From contig OX393568.1 of the NCBI GenBank assembly GCA_947652115.1, forward strand, positions 21,290,144-21,354,143: DNA of 64,000 nt. Direction: 5' to 3'. The notes under the pieces were generated by a model, which made no database searches, was not told the origin of the DNA, and was given only the letters and a program-made list of their open reading frames with translations. Positions 34,157 through 56,176 of the stretch are shown here, in pieces; position 1 is the stretch's first letter, and every line of letters begins with the position of its first letter. A program made the position numbers and the translations under genes. This DNA is from Blastomussa wellsi (lineage: Eukaryota > Cnidaria > Anthozoa > Scleractinia > Plerogyridae).

Positions 34157-34267
34157 TAGCCTCCTACACAGGCGTTATTAGGCGATTGCGTTACACTTGT
34201 CGCCACTAACGACGTTAGTGTGGATAAGTGTAACGCAATCCCCTAATAACGTCTGCGTAGGAGACTA
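34157..34267. mobile_element. 111-bp foldback derivative of the Mutator-like element
   Basis: It begins TAGCCTCCTACACAGGCGTT and ends AACGTCTGCGTAGGAGACTA; the two halves are almost exact inverses meeting at ACTAACGACGTTAGT. The outer sequence matches the TIRs of the element at 30127-31320. It is flanked on both sides by GGGAAAGAG (34148-34156 and 34268-34276), a perfect 9-bp target duplication. Confidence 0.85.
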
Positions 34268-34332
34268 GGGAAAGAGAGGATCCTGGGAATGAGCTGGCCT
34301 CTGAAACCTGAAAAGGGCTTGTGTGGAGTGGT

Positions 34333-34575
34333 CATTCTCGTCCCAAGAGCCGCTTGGCCGGCTGGGCCTGTGCACAAACAAGTGGTGCTGGACACACGGG
34401 ATTTGATTGGCTAGAATCTAACAGAGGGAGTCCAATCGAATCACCTGTTCGAAACTAGCTTGACAAAGGAATTCCAAAACGGTTGATCTGATTGGAGTCC
34501 CCAGAGCCATCGGGGCCCCATCTGGCACAGACCGAGCCGGCTAAGATGGAGAAGTGAGTCTTGGGACGAGAATGG
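34333..34575. mobile_element. MITE with CATTCTCGTCCCAAGA ends
   Basis: Left CATTCTCGTCCCAAGAGCC; right GTCTTGGGACGAGAATG. An inner inverted pair GCCGGCT/AGCCGGC also lies near the ends. About 243 bp, no coding capacity. Confidence 0.65.
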
Positions 34576-34824
34576 GAGAGCGATCATAAAAGATGGTCTG
34601 TTCTTTTTCTCTCCCCAGAATACCTAGGCTCGATTACCAGCCGCTGTTCGGGAACCGGAGCCGCGCTCCTCCCCGAACAAGACCGGACTCGAGAGAGTTG
34701 CGGAAATCGAGCCTACAGAATACCCCGCCAGGGTGAAAAGGTTGCATGGCAGGCGAAACTGTTAGCGTGTGAATGGGTTCCCTTGTAATATAACTGTTAA
34801 TGGACGTCCAGGAGCCCATGGACC

Positions 34825-34992
34825 ATGGGCCTTATTCGGGTGGCGGCCATATTGGCCATAGACAATAGATTTCGTACCCTGAGCCTCGACTTGAAATTGG
34901 GAATCGGCTTGGGAACGACTTTCCGCGTGGCAAAGCAAAAGTTTTCAGCCCCTCGGGATTCAACATGGCCGCCGTGTGATTAAGGCCCATTT
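34825..34992. mobile_element. MITE with CCTTATTCGGGTGGCGGCCA ends
   Basis: Left GGGCCTTATTCGGGTGGCGG then CCATATTGG; right CAACATGGCCGCCGTGTGAT then TAAGGCCC. The inverse match is imperfect but extends about 28 bp. Confidence 0.55.
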
Positions 34993-35014
34993 AGGGATCG
35001 TCCCCTGAGTCCGT

Positions 35015-35163
35015 TCTGGTCTGCGCCAGGGACCTGGTCGTCTACGATTCACAGACTCATTGTCAAATCTGATTGCTGAAAATTACATTACGAATGCTCT
35101 GCGCATGCTCAAAATTGGGACCGGACAGATCTAAAGGTCTTGATCCCTAGCGCAGACCACAAG
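35015..35163. mobile_element. MITE with TGGTCTGCGCCAGGGA ends
   Basis: Left TGGTCTGCGCCAGGGACC; right TGATCCCTAGCGCAGACCA. One mismatch over 16 bp, spacing about 150 bp. Confidence 0.55.
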
Positions 35164-36290
35164 GATCGTGGGTTCCAGGAACAACATTGGGAGACACCGC
35201 GGAAAAACCGCGCACGCGCATGACGTCACGATTTCTCGAGGTGGTCATCGTCAGCAAGGGTAACCTGCGTTTTCTTTTTTTAACTGATGATAAGTAGGGA
35301 GGGAGGGCATGTTCGCAGGTTACAGCAAGGGAGGCCAATAATACATCGATGGCATAATTGTAGTTCTAACGTGCGAACTTATGAACTTAGGGAATATTAG
35401 GGATTTCCTTAAAATTGCCAAAATGTTCACATACCCTCGCTTTTCCGCAGTGTCGAATGGGATCGAGACCTCTGACTGGTCCCAAGTTTGAGCATGCGCA
35501 GAATACCAATTCCGATATATCAATATTCTAACATGTCGTCGAGGCTTGGGGAAATAAAACAAAAGATTTTGCATCGAGGCTTAGAGATGGATAACTAATT
35601 TCTTTTGTTTTTTTTTACCAAGCGTCGGCGCGCGCCATGTTAGAATTCGAATTGGTCTATTTTCAGCCAATGTCGTGATTCGCGGACTTCCGGTTTTGGA
35701 GGCGGCCACTCGATCCTTTGCGCAGGCCAGAAGAATCTTGGGCTCTGGTGGGAAGGACAGGCCACATTCGCAGCGGAAGAACACACAACGCAAGAACGCA
35801 AATGTAAAACCATGTACCTCCAGTGTAATCTCATTAGAGAATGCCCTAAAAAATTGCCAAAATATTCACATTTTCAGTCATTCTCTAGTTTTTCCGGTCT
35901 CGTCCCAGTCGCCCGCGTGATAGGTCCCCTCGGGGGGCGGGTGTAAGACGAGGAGAGCAAAGGCAAAAATAGGGCAACGTAAAAGTGTAAAGCTGCATGG
36001 CTGATACTACGTAAAAAATTGCGAGAAATCAACATAACCGAAACCTTAAGAAGAAAAGTAGCTTTCATCGATTGTAGAAAAAAACATCCACCATTGCTGC
36101 GCAAAAGAATTCTTGCATCACCCAAATCCCCTGCCCCGCCCCCACCCCGCCCCATCGCTTTTGTTTTCTTTTTGTTCATTACTTACGTGACGAACAAATC
36201 AACGTCTGCGTAACGCCATCATTGACTGATAGGTAACCAATCAGAACGCATGTTTACCTTTCTCGTGTGCATGTGCACAGTAGGAAAGTT

Positions 36291-46698
<10,408 letters not shown>

Positions 46699-47170
46699 AT
46701 TATAGTTTACATAACCTGGTAGAGTGGGGTAATTGTAGGTTATTTTTGTACATTACATGTAGCAAAAATACAGTCATGTAATTCTAAATAACTATTAAGC
46801 TAATTAATATTTTTTTAATTTGCTTTTTCTCTGTATGAATGATTACAAGTGGTGGTCGGACGGAACAGCAACTGAAAAAATATCGAAACGACATCTCCGG
46901 TTTACTTCAGAACTCGACACTTTTTATGCTAACATTCACCGCGAATTAGTACTAAAAACCTATTCAACTCAAATCTCAAAGAAAACTGAATAATTATGCT
47001 AATTGTTAGCTAGCAATGTTTGCATATTTGTTTGTAGCATTCATTTGATCATGTACACATGGAATTTACATGATATAAATGTCAATTATCATTATCATTT
47101 TTTTTTATTATGAGATTACACAATTACACTGTAGACACACACATGACGTGCATTCTCATTGCCCAAGCTT

Positions 47171-47482
47171 AAAGGCCATTTCCAGTCCATACTGCACAGT
47201 CTCGGGATTTGTTTACATTTCTGTTTTGAATTCGTTGATACGTTACATTCAGTAACTGCGTACATGAAGTTTTTGAGTCCACCATTACAGGTCATTTCGT
47301 TTGGGAGTTCTCGATGAGCTGAAACATTGGTTTCGTCTTCTATTTACTATTGTTTTGCAAGGATATCGAAAAAGTTAAGTTTTTATCTGTAATTTTCACT
47401 TTGGTTTGTTTACATTACGTCATGTGAGACTTGATAAACATTGCAGGCGGAGATTGTGTAATACGGACTGGGAATGGCTTTT
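47171..47482. mobile_element. MITE with AAGGCCATTTCCAGTCC ends
   Basis: Left AAAGGCCATTTCCAGTCC; right GGACTGGGAATGGCTTTT, one mismatch. Interior has TTTACATTACGTCATG. Related ends bound 2486-2657. Confidence 0.65.
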
Positions 47483-47658
47483 GACCTAGCCTTCAGTTGT
47501 GTACATTGTATGAAAAAATTCAGAGAAGGGAAAAAAATCAAAATGTTAGGTCCTGCTGTTACAAGTCATTTGCATCTTTCCAAATTGCTGATCAGCTGCT
47601 GTGCCACTCAGGTTGTGAACAAGTAAACACATACTTTTTTAACACACTTTTTTTAAGA

Positions 47659-48204
47659 TTAACCCATTGACTCCTATTCCTATTGACCTTTTAACCCAGT
47701 TCTACAGGAGGGAAAGAGCTTTACAATGATACTCAGTTGAAATGGAGCTTGAAATAATTTATGCATTGAAACACTTAGAAAATTTCTGTCAAAAACTCTG
47801 AGGAAAATTTACCTTGCCTACCCTTGGCTACTCCAAGTTTTTTCATGTCCTGTTGATGCTTTCTTGGCAATTCTTGAGCCGAAAGCAAGCTCAGTTAAGG
47901 GCTAACCAGTGCATCAGAAATATAAGAAAAAAACAGAAAGGAAAAGCGAAAGAATAAAGTAAACAAAAAGCCTAAAGAGGTAGGACACTTTCTCATCCAA
48001 AAAGTAGTCAAAATTTTTATTTGTGCGCAAGCCCAAGCTAACATGTCATTAAATACGATGCTAGTGGAAAATATCATATGCATGTATTTGCAAAATGCAT
48101 TTTGGAGTGATTTGGAACAGATTTGACCTATCACTGACTTAAAAATGTTCAAAATCTCTAAAAAAACATGTCTTTCCAAAAATATCCAGGAGTCAATGGG
48201 ATAA
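47659..48204. mobile_element. TIR element, TTAACCCATTGACTCCT ends
   Basis: TTAACCCATTGACTCCT on the left and AGGAGTCAATGGGATAA on the right are inverse with one mismatch. The interior shares words with 24470-24600 in inverse orientation (AAATGCATTTTGGAG-type), suggesting another decayed copy in the macro-TIR gene. Confidence 0.55.
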
Positions 48205-48535
48205 CTAAATTTAAAACACTCAAAATTACAAGTAAACATGCACGTTTCCATTTAACAACTTCATTTTATTAAAAGCAACTTCCTACATTTAATAATAACT
48301 TTAAACTATTTGGCACTAATTAATTGGACCTGATTATATTTACCTGACTTGCATTAGATGTATATGTATGCAAGCCCTAATTTGTACAGTGTAAAACTGA
48401 CACTGACTGTAGTTATAATATCACAGTGTTGTTTCAAAGCAATTTCCATTAATTTATTCACAGTGTAGACCAATTCGGAATTTTATTAATTAAAATTACT
48501 TTGCTAAAACGTGGGTTGTTGTGATGTGAATTTTT

Positions 48536-48793
48536 CAGTTTACAAATACACAGGGAAACTTATATACTGATTTACTGAGCAACGTAACACATGTATCATG
48601 TCTATAATTGTCTGAGAGGATTCTGCCCAAAGCCTGAGCATCTCTGAACAAAAAGCCCTGGCCAGCATTGACGTAAGCATTGCCAAGATCAAATTTGAAA
48701 TGTGCAGCTCTTGTAATTGTCTTAGAGCAAACAACAGGAGCGATGCCCATAGCCCCTAAAACAATAGCAACTGCTGCCAGTAGAATTACAAGC
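48536..48793 (-). pseudogene. Exon-like frame with membrane segment, duplicated and truncated
   Basis: After an acceptor-like GCTCTTGTTAG at the right end, a minus-strand frame reads a hydrophobic stretch (LVILLAAVAIVLGAMGIAPV, about 20 residues) followed by KFDLGNAYVNAGQGFLFRD and stops at TGA 48536-48538. The upstream 146 bp recur at 54254-54399, where the frame is cut off after GQGFL by the satellite array. No partner exons or known family could be found. It may be a terminal exon of a lost gene or chance coding in a repeat. Confidence 0.3.
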
Positions 48794-48944
48794 TAACAAG
48801 AGCTGCTACCCTACCGTGTTAGAGTCTCAGAGTGGTAAAGTGATGTCGTCACAAAAACTAAATTTATTAAATTATGGGATTTACCGAGATATTCTGAAAG
48901 TACATCATGAAGAATGGCTACTTGCCAAAAATCAGCATCTTTTT
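48648..48944 (+). repeat. 298-bp flank duplication, left copy
   Basis: From ACAAAAAGCCCTGGCCAGCA to AAAAATCAGCATC plus the T-run. The same sequence reappears at 54254-54551, offset 5606 bp, with no difference I could see. The copies bracket the 114-bp array. Confidence 0.9.
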
Positions 48945-48991
48945 TTAAGGGAGATAGTTTTTTAACCCTTTACTGCCCAAGGGGTCTCCCT

Positions 48992-49038
<47 letters not shown>

Positions 49039-49105
49039 CACGCTTGGGCAGGAAAGGGTTAAGGGAGATAGTTTTTTAACCCTTTACTGCCCAAGGGGTC
49101 TCCCT

Positions 49106-49152
<47 letters not shown>

Positions 49153-49219
49153 CACGCTTGGGCAGGAAAGGGTTAAGGGAGATAGTTTTTTAACCCTTTA
49201 CTGCCCAAGGGGTCTCCCT

Positions 49220-49266
<47 letters not shown>

Positions 49267-49333
49267 CACGCTTGGGCAGGAAAGGGTTAAGGGAGATAGT
49301 TTTTTAACCCTTTACTGCCCAAGGGGTCTCCCT

Positions 49334-49380
<47 letters not shown>

Positions 49381-49447
49381 CACGCTTGGGCAGGAAAGGG
49401 TTAAGGGAGATAGTTTTTTAACCCTTTACTGCCCAAGGGGTCTCCCT

Positions 49448-49494
<47 letters not shown>

Positions 49495-49561
49495 CACGCT
49501 TGGGCAGGAAAGGGTTAAGGGAGATAGTTTTTTAACCCTTTACTGCCCAAGGGGTCTCCCT

Positions 49562-49608
<47 letters not shown>

Positions 49609-49675
49609 CACGCTTGGGCAGGAAAGGGTTAAGGGAGATAGTTTTTTAACCCTTTACTGCCCAAGGGGTCTCCCT

Positions 49676-49722
<47 letters not shown>

Positions 49723-49789
49723 CACGCTTGGGCAGGAAAGGGTTAAGGGAGATAGTTTTTTAACCCTTTACTGCCCAAGGGGTCTCCCT

Positions 49790-49836
<47 letters not shown>

Positions 49837-49903
49837 CACGCTTGGGCAGGAAAGGGTTAAGGGAGATAGTTTTTTAACCCTTTACTGCCCAAGGGGTCTC
49901 CCT

Positions 49904-49950
<47 letters not shown>

Positions 49951-50017
49951 CACGCTTGGGCAGGAAAGGGTTAAGGGAGATAGTTTTTTAACCCTTTACT
50001 GCCCAAGGGGTCTCCCT

Positions 50018-50064
<47 letters not shown>

Positions 50065-50131
50065 CACGCTTGGGCAGGAAAGGGTTAAGGGAGATAGTTT
50101 TTTAACCCTTTACTGCCCAAGGGGTCTCCCT

Positions 50132-50178
<47 letters not shown>

Positions 50179-50245
50179 CACGCTTGGGCAGGAAAGGGTT
50201 AAGGGAGATAGTTTTTTAACCCTTTACTGCCCAAGGGGTCTCCCT

Positions 50246-50292
<47 letters not shown>

Positions 50293-50359
50293 CACGCTTG
50301 GGCAGGAAAGGGTTAAGGGAGATAGTTTTTTAACCCTTTACTGCCCAAGGGGTCTCCCT

Positions 50360-50406
<47 letters not shown>

Positions 50407-50473
50407 CACGCTTGGGCAGGAAAGGGTTAAGGGAGATAGTTTTTTAACCCTTTACTGCCCAAGGGGTCTCCCT

Positions 50474-50520
<47 letters not shown>

Positions 50521-50587
50521 CACGCTTGGGCAGGAAAGGGTTAAGGGAGATAGTTTTTTAACCCTTTACTGCCCAAGGGGTCTCCCT

Positions 50588-50634
<47 letters not shown>

Positions 50635-50701
50635 CACGCTTGGGCAGGAAAGGGTTAAGGGAGATAGTTTTTTAACCCTTTACTGCCCAAGGGGTCTCCC
50701 T

Positions 50702-50748
<47 letters not shown>

Positions 50749-50815
50749 CACGCTTGGGCAGGAAAGGGTTAAGGGAGATAGTTTTTTAACCCTTTACTGC
50801 CCAAGGGGTCTCCCT

Positions 50816-50862
<47 letters not shown>

Positions 50863-50929
50863 CACGCTTGGGCAGGAAAGGGTTAAGGGAGATAGTTTTT
50901 TAACCCTTTACTGCCCAAGGGGTCTCCCT

Positions 50930-50976
<47 letters not shown>

Positions 50977-51043
50977 CACGCTTGGGCAGGAAAGGGTTAA
51001 GGGAGATAGTTTTTTAACCCTTTACTGCCCAAGGGGTCTCCCT

Positions 51044-51090
<47 letters not shown>

Positions 51091-51157
51091 CACGCTTGGG
51101 CAGGAAAGGGTTAAGGGAGATAGTTTTTTAACCCTTTACTGCCCAAGGGGTCTCCCT

Positions 51158-51204
<47 letters not shown>

Positions 51205-51271
51205 CACGCTTGGGCAGGAAAGGGTTAAGGGAGATAGTTTTTTAACCCTTTACTGCCCAAGGGGTCTCCCT

Positions 51272-51318
<47 letters not shown>

Positions 51319-51385
51319 CACGCTTGGGCAGGAAAGGGTTAAGGGAGATAGTTTTTTAACCCTTTACTGCCCAAGGGGTCTCCCT

Positions 51386-51432
<47 letters not shown>

Positions 51433-51499
51433 CACGCTTGGGCAGGAAAGGGTTAAGGGAGATAGTTTTTTAACCCTTTACTGCCCAAGGGGTCTCCCT

Positions 51500-51546
<47 letters not shown>

Positions 51547-51613
51547 CACGCTTGGGCAGGAAAGGGTTAAGGGAGATAGTTTTTTAACCCTTTACTGCCC
51601 AAGGGGTCTCCCT

Positions 51614-51660
<47 letters not shown>

Positions 51661-51727
51661 CACGCTTGGGCAGGAAAGGGTTAAGGGAGATAGTTTTTTA
51701 ACCCTTTACTGCCCAAGGGGTCTCCCT

Positions 51728-51774
<47 letters not shown>

Positions 51775-51841
51775 CACGCTTGGGCAGGAAAGGGTTAAGG
51801 GAGATAGTTTTTTAACCCTTTACTGCCCAAGGGGTCTCCCT

Positions 51842-51888
<47 letters not shown>

Positions 51889-51955
51889 CACGCTTGGGCA
51901 GGAAAGGGTTAAGGGAGATAGTTTTTTAACCCTTTACTGCCCAAGGGGTCTCCCT

Positions 51956-52002
<47 letters not shown>

Positions 52003-52069
52003 CACGCTTGGGCAGGAAAGGGTTAAGGGAGATAGTTTTTTAACCCTTTACTGCCCAAGGGGTCTCCCT

Positions 52070-52116
<47 letters not shown>

Positions 52117-52183
52117 CACGCTTGGGCAGGAAAGGGTTAAGGGAGATAGTTTTTTAACCCTTTACTGCCCAAGGGGTCTCCCT

Positions 52184-52230
<47 letters not shown>

Positions 52231-52297
52231 CACGCTTGGGCAGGAAAGGGTTAAGGGAGATAGTTTTTTAACCCTTTACTGCCCAAGGGGTCTCCCT

Positions 52298-52344
<47 letters not shown>

Positions 52345-52411
52345 CACGCTTGGGCAGGAAAGGGTTAAGGGAGATAGTTTTTTAACCCTTTACTGCCCAA
52401 GGGGTCTCCCT

Positions 52412-52458
<47 letters not shown>

Positions 52459-52525
52459 CACGCTTGGGCAGGAAAGGGTTAAGGGAGATAGTTTTTTAAC
52501 CCTTTACTGCCCAAGGGGTCTCCCT

Positions 52526-52572
<47 letters not shown>

Positions 52573-52639
52573 CACGCTTGGGCAGGAAAGGGTTAAGGGA
52601 GATAGTTTTTTAACCCTTTACTGCCCAAGGGGTCTCCCT

Positions 52640-52686
<47 letters not shown>

Positions 52687-52753
52687 CACGCTTGGGCAGG
52701 AAAGGGTTAAGGGAGATAGTTTTTTAACCCTTTACTGCCCAAGGGGTCTCCCT

Positions 52754-52800
<47 letters not shown>

Positions 52801-52867
52801 CACGCTTGGGCAGGAAAGGGTTAAGGGAGATAGTTTTTTAACCCTTTACTGCCCAAGGGGTCTCCCT

Positions 52868-52914
<47 letters not shown>

Positions 52915-52981
52915 CACGCTTGGGCAGGAAAGGGTTAAGGGAGATAGTTTTTTAACCCTTTACTGCCCAAGGGGTCTCCCT

Positions 52982-53028
<47 letters not shown>

Positions 53029-53095
53029 CACGCTTGGGCAGGAAAGGGTTAAGGGAGATAGTTTTTTAACCCTTTACTGCCCAAGGGGTCTCCCT

Positions 53096-53142
<47 letters not shown>

Positions 53143-53209
53143 CACGCTTGGGCAGGAAAGGGTTAAGGGAGATAGTTTTTTAACCCTTTACTGCCCAAGG
53201 GGTCTCCCT

Positions 53210-53256
<47 letters not shown>

Positions 53257-53323
53257 CACGCTTGGGCAGGAAAGGGTTAAGGGAGATAGTTTTTTAACCC
53301 TTTACTGCCCAAGGGGTCTCCCT

Positions 53324-53370
<47 letters not shown>

Positions 53371-53437
53371 CACGCTTGGGCAGGAAAGGGTTAAGGGAGA
53401 TAGTTTTTTAACCCTTTACTGCCCAAGGGGTCTCCCT

Positions 53438-53484
<47 letters not shown>

Positions 53485-53551
53485 CACGCTTGGGCAGGAA
53501 AGGGTTAAGGGAGATAGTTTTTTAACCCTTTACTGCCCAAGGGGTCTCCCT

Positions 53552-53598
<47 letters not shown>

Positions 53599-53665
53599 CA
53601 CGCTTGGGCAGGAAAGGGTTAAGGGAGATAGTTTTTTAACCCTTTACTGCCCAAGGGGTCTCCCT

Positions 53666-53712
<47 letters not shown>

Positions 53713-53779
53713 CACGCTTGGGCAGGAAAGGGTTAAGGGAGATAGTTTTTTAACCCTTTACTGCCCAAGGGGTCTCCCT

Positions 53780-53826
<47 letters not shown>

Positions 53827-53893
53827 CACGCTTGGGCAGGAAAGGGTTAAGGGAGATAGTTTTTTAACCCTTTACTGCCCAAGGGGTCTCCCT

Positions 53894-53940
<47 letters not shown>

Positions 53941-54007
53941 CACGCTTGGGCAGGAAAGGGTTAAGGGAGATAGTTTTTTAACCCTTTACTGCCCAAGGGG
54001 TCTCCCT

Positions 54008-54054
<47 letters not shown>

Positions 54055-54121
54055 CACGCTTGGGCAGGAAAGGGTTAAGGGAGATAGTTTTTTAACCCTT
54101 TACTGCCCAAGGGGTCTCCCT

Positions 54122-54168
<47 letters not shown>

Positions 54169-54252
54169 CACGCTTGGGCAGGAAAGGGTTAAGGGAGATA
54201 GTTTTTTAACCCTTTACTGCCCAAGGGGTCTCCCTTTGACGAGTAAAATCGT
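48945..54252 (+). repeat. 114-bp satellite, about 46.5 tandem copies, built from a MITE
   Basis: Units repeat every 114 bp exactly; reading line by line I saw no substitution between copies. Each unit is a 101-bp palindromic element (first one 48962-49062) plus a 13-bp spacer GGGAGATAGTTTT. The element starts TTAACCCTTTACTGCCCAAG and ends CTTGGGCAGGAAAGGGTTAA, inverse arms with one mismatch in 20, with TTAA at both edges. The array breaks off mid-unit after GAGTAAAATCGT. No coding capacity. Complete homogeneity means very recent amplification or an assembly-expanded repeat. Confidence 0.97.
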
Positions 54253-54253
54253 T

Positions 54254-54551
54254 ACAAAAAGCCCTGGCCAGCATTGACGTAAGCATTGCCAAGATCAAAT
54301 TTGAAATGTGCAGCTCTTGTAATTGTCTTAGAGCAAACAACAGGAGCGATGCCCATAGCCCCTAAAACAATAGCAACTGCTGCCAGTAGAATTACAAGCT
54401 AACAAGAGCTGCTACCCTACCGTGTTAGAGTCTCAGAGTGGTAAAGTGATGTCGTCACAAAAACTAAATTTATTAAATTATGGGATTTACCGAGATATTC
54501 TGAAAGTACATCATGAAGAATGGCTACTTGCCAAAAATCAGCATCTTTTTT
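54254..54551 (+). repeat. 298-bp flank duplication, right copy
   Basis: Copy of 48648-48944. It continues directly into the unbroken second half of the foldback element, so this side looks like the original locus. Confidence 0.9.
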
Positions 54552-54694
54552 CAATTTGGGGTCTCACCCCCAAATTGAAATAAGATGCTGATTTTTGGCA
54601 AGTGGACATTCTTCATCATGTACTTTCTGAAGATCTTAATGAATCGCATAATTTCAAAAATTTCAATATTTGTGACGTCACACTTTACCACTCT
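54435..54694. mobile_element. Foldback MITE, intact copy
   Basis: AGAGTGGTAAAGTGATGTCG at the left and CGTCACACTTTACCACTCT at the right; arms of about 115 bp (with GAAAGTACATCATGAAGAAT and CTTGCCAAAAATCAGCATCT, mirrored on the right) meet at CAATTTGGGGTCTCACCCCC. In the left duplication (48829-48944) only the first arm is present and the satellite starts at the hairpin apex. Confidence 0.8.
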
Positions 54695-55934
54695 ATTAAC
54701 TATCATGATAAAATATCAGTCATAAAATATCATGATCAAGATAGCCTTTGGTAGTGTACATACTAAACAAAGACTTCAAAGCTTTGCAGCATTTCAACTT
54801 TACTATTTTAAAAGGTATCATACAAATGAACTGGCCTGCAATAAACTAAGGGCCTTTGAAAACAGTATATCATGGATAACCATAAAATAACAACAATTAT
54901 TGTTATTTTCTGTGAATTGTTGTTACTTTGTAATGTATAAAGTTCTGGGGCCAACCAAGAAAAAATAAAAAAATAGAAAAAATAAATTGGTTCACAATGA
55001 AACTAACTTAACTAGTCAGTCATAAGCTGTGGTTGCAACTGAGACCTCACTCAGCAGCCCTCTAAATCACAATGCTGTGTCCTACTGTTGTCATTAGAAA
55101 AAGTTTGGATTAGTTTGTGACATCTTAAAACTTTCTATTGGCTTGGCCAAATAAAATGTAAGAAGTGAGAGAGGTGGAGCAGACTGTAAATTTGGAAATT
55201 GAAATCTCCACTGCAAATGAAGGGAGGAAAAGGCATCAAAAACTTTGTCTACTTGCAATTTACAGTACTGCACACAACACTGTTAGTATATACTTGTTAG
55301 TTATATGTACCAGTCAAATCGAAGCTTCATTTGAATTTTTGAAAAATTTATGTTCAAATTCCACCCTCTCCAGGCCAAAAAGCCATTCAAATACCCCACC
55401 CCCGGGAAAATTAATAAGTGACCAGACTACCGTTTCAACTTTTCAGTACCTTCTATTATGCTCCTGAGGTCGAGATGAAACACAGTAATCAAACTTCAAT
55501 TACAATAGAATCCTAACATCTGCTGGTGCAGTTTTAGCTCCGAGAACACGATGAGATCTCAACCACTTAAATATATATGAGGCGCCTAAAGCCCTTTTCC
55601 TTTGCCTTTTAACCAAACCACCAAGACGCTGCAATCTTTTCCTTAAAAATCATCAAAACTCGCTATGTCAGCCTACGCCATGATTTATCAACCCACGTGG
55701 AATCGCTTGGGACACGTAACAGGAAATCGAGGCTAACGTTCAAATTCCCAACCCTGTATGAGTGAGGATCAAATTTCCCACCCCCAGGTAAGGCAAGGGC
55801 GTCAAATGCCCGTGGGATGTTGAAGCCTCAATTTGACTGGTACATTAGTAGTATTAGCTAATTAAAGAAAATGAAGTCAAGGAATGATATAAAATAATAT
55901 ATTTAGGAATTGAGTTTTTCAACTCAAAACTAAG

Positions 55935-56125
55935 GCCTGGTTCACACTAACGACATAACAAATGCAATAAAGACCTTCATGTCACCAGTATGAACAGCAC
56001 AACATAGTATAGGAACAAAATAACATAGTGATAAGCTTCATTACATGAACATAACCATGTGAGGAAAAACTGATCTTTCTTTAGGTTGTGATGTTGTTGT
56101 CATTATGTCACTGTGTGAACCAAAC
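55935..56125. mobile_element. MITE with CCTGGTTCACAC ends beside COMMD5 stop
   Basis: Left GGCCTGGTTCACACTAACGA; right CACTGTGTGAACCAAAC with inner GACATAAC / GTTGTGATGTTGTTGTC matching. It ends about 50 bp from the COMMD5 stop codon, so it likely lies in that gene's 3'UTR. Confidence 0.65.
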
Positions 56126-56176
56126 AAAGGGTCTGAACAATACCTGTCTGGTCTACATGAAGTTTAAACTGCAGCA

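Larger units (their letters stand above)
29950..36290. other. Intergenic region between macro-TIR gene and LONRF
   Basis: 6.3 kb with no supported coding exon. It is a patchwork of non-autonomous elements: a Mutator-like element (30127-31320), nested elements (32792-33721 and 32952-33618), the 111-bp foldback derivative (34157-34267), and TIR elements at 34333-34575, 34825-34992 and 35015-35163. GC-rich stretches with GCGCGC words near 31760-31960 and 35620-35700 and the 36180-36290 segment are the only promoter-like compositions; the last precedes the LONRF start. Confidence 0.7.
46699..56176. other. Intergenic region between LONRF and COMMD5 (convergent ends)
   Basis: 3' flanks of two convergent genes. 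It contains two TIR elements (47171-47482, 47659-48204), an exon-like frame (48536-48793 minus), the 114-bp satellite (48945-54252) with its duplicated flank, a foldback element (54435-54694) and a TIR element near the COMMD5 stop (55935-56125). The segment 54700-55930 is AT-rich with no recognisable gene. Confidence 0.75.

Noticed and set aside
48945..54252. Regular array resembling a CRISPR array or coding repeat
   Set aside because: The units are identical and contiguous, with no variable spacers, no cas genes and no open frame; the host is a eukaryote.
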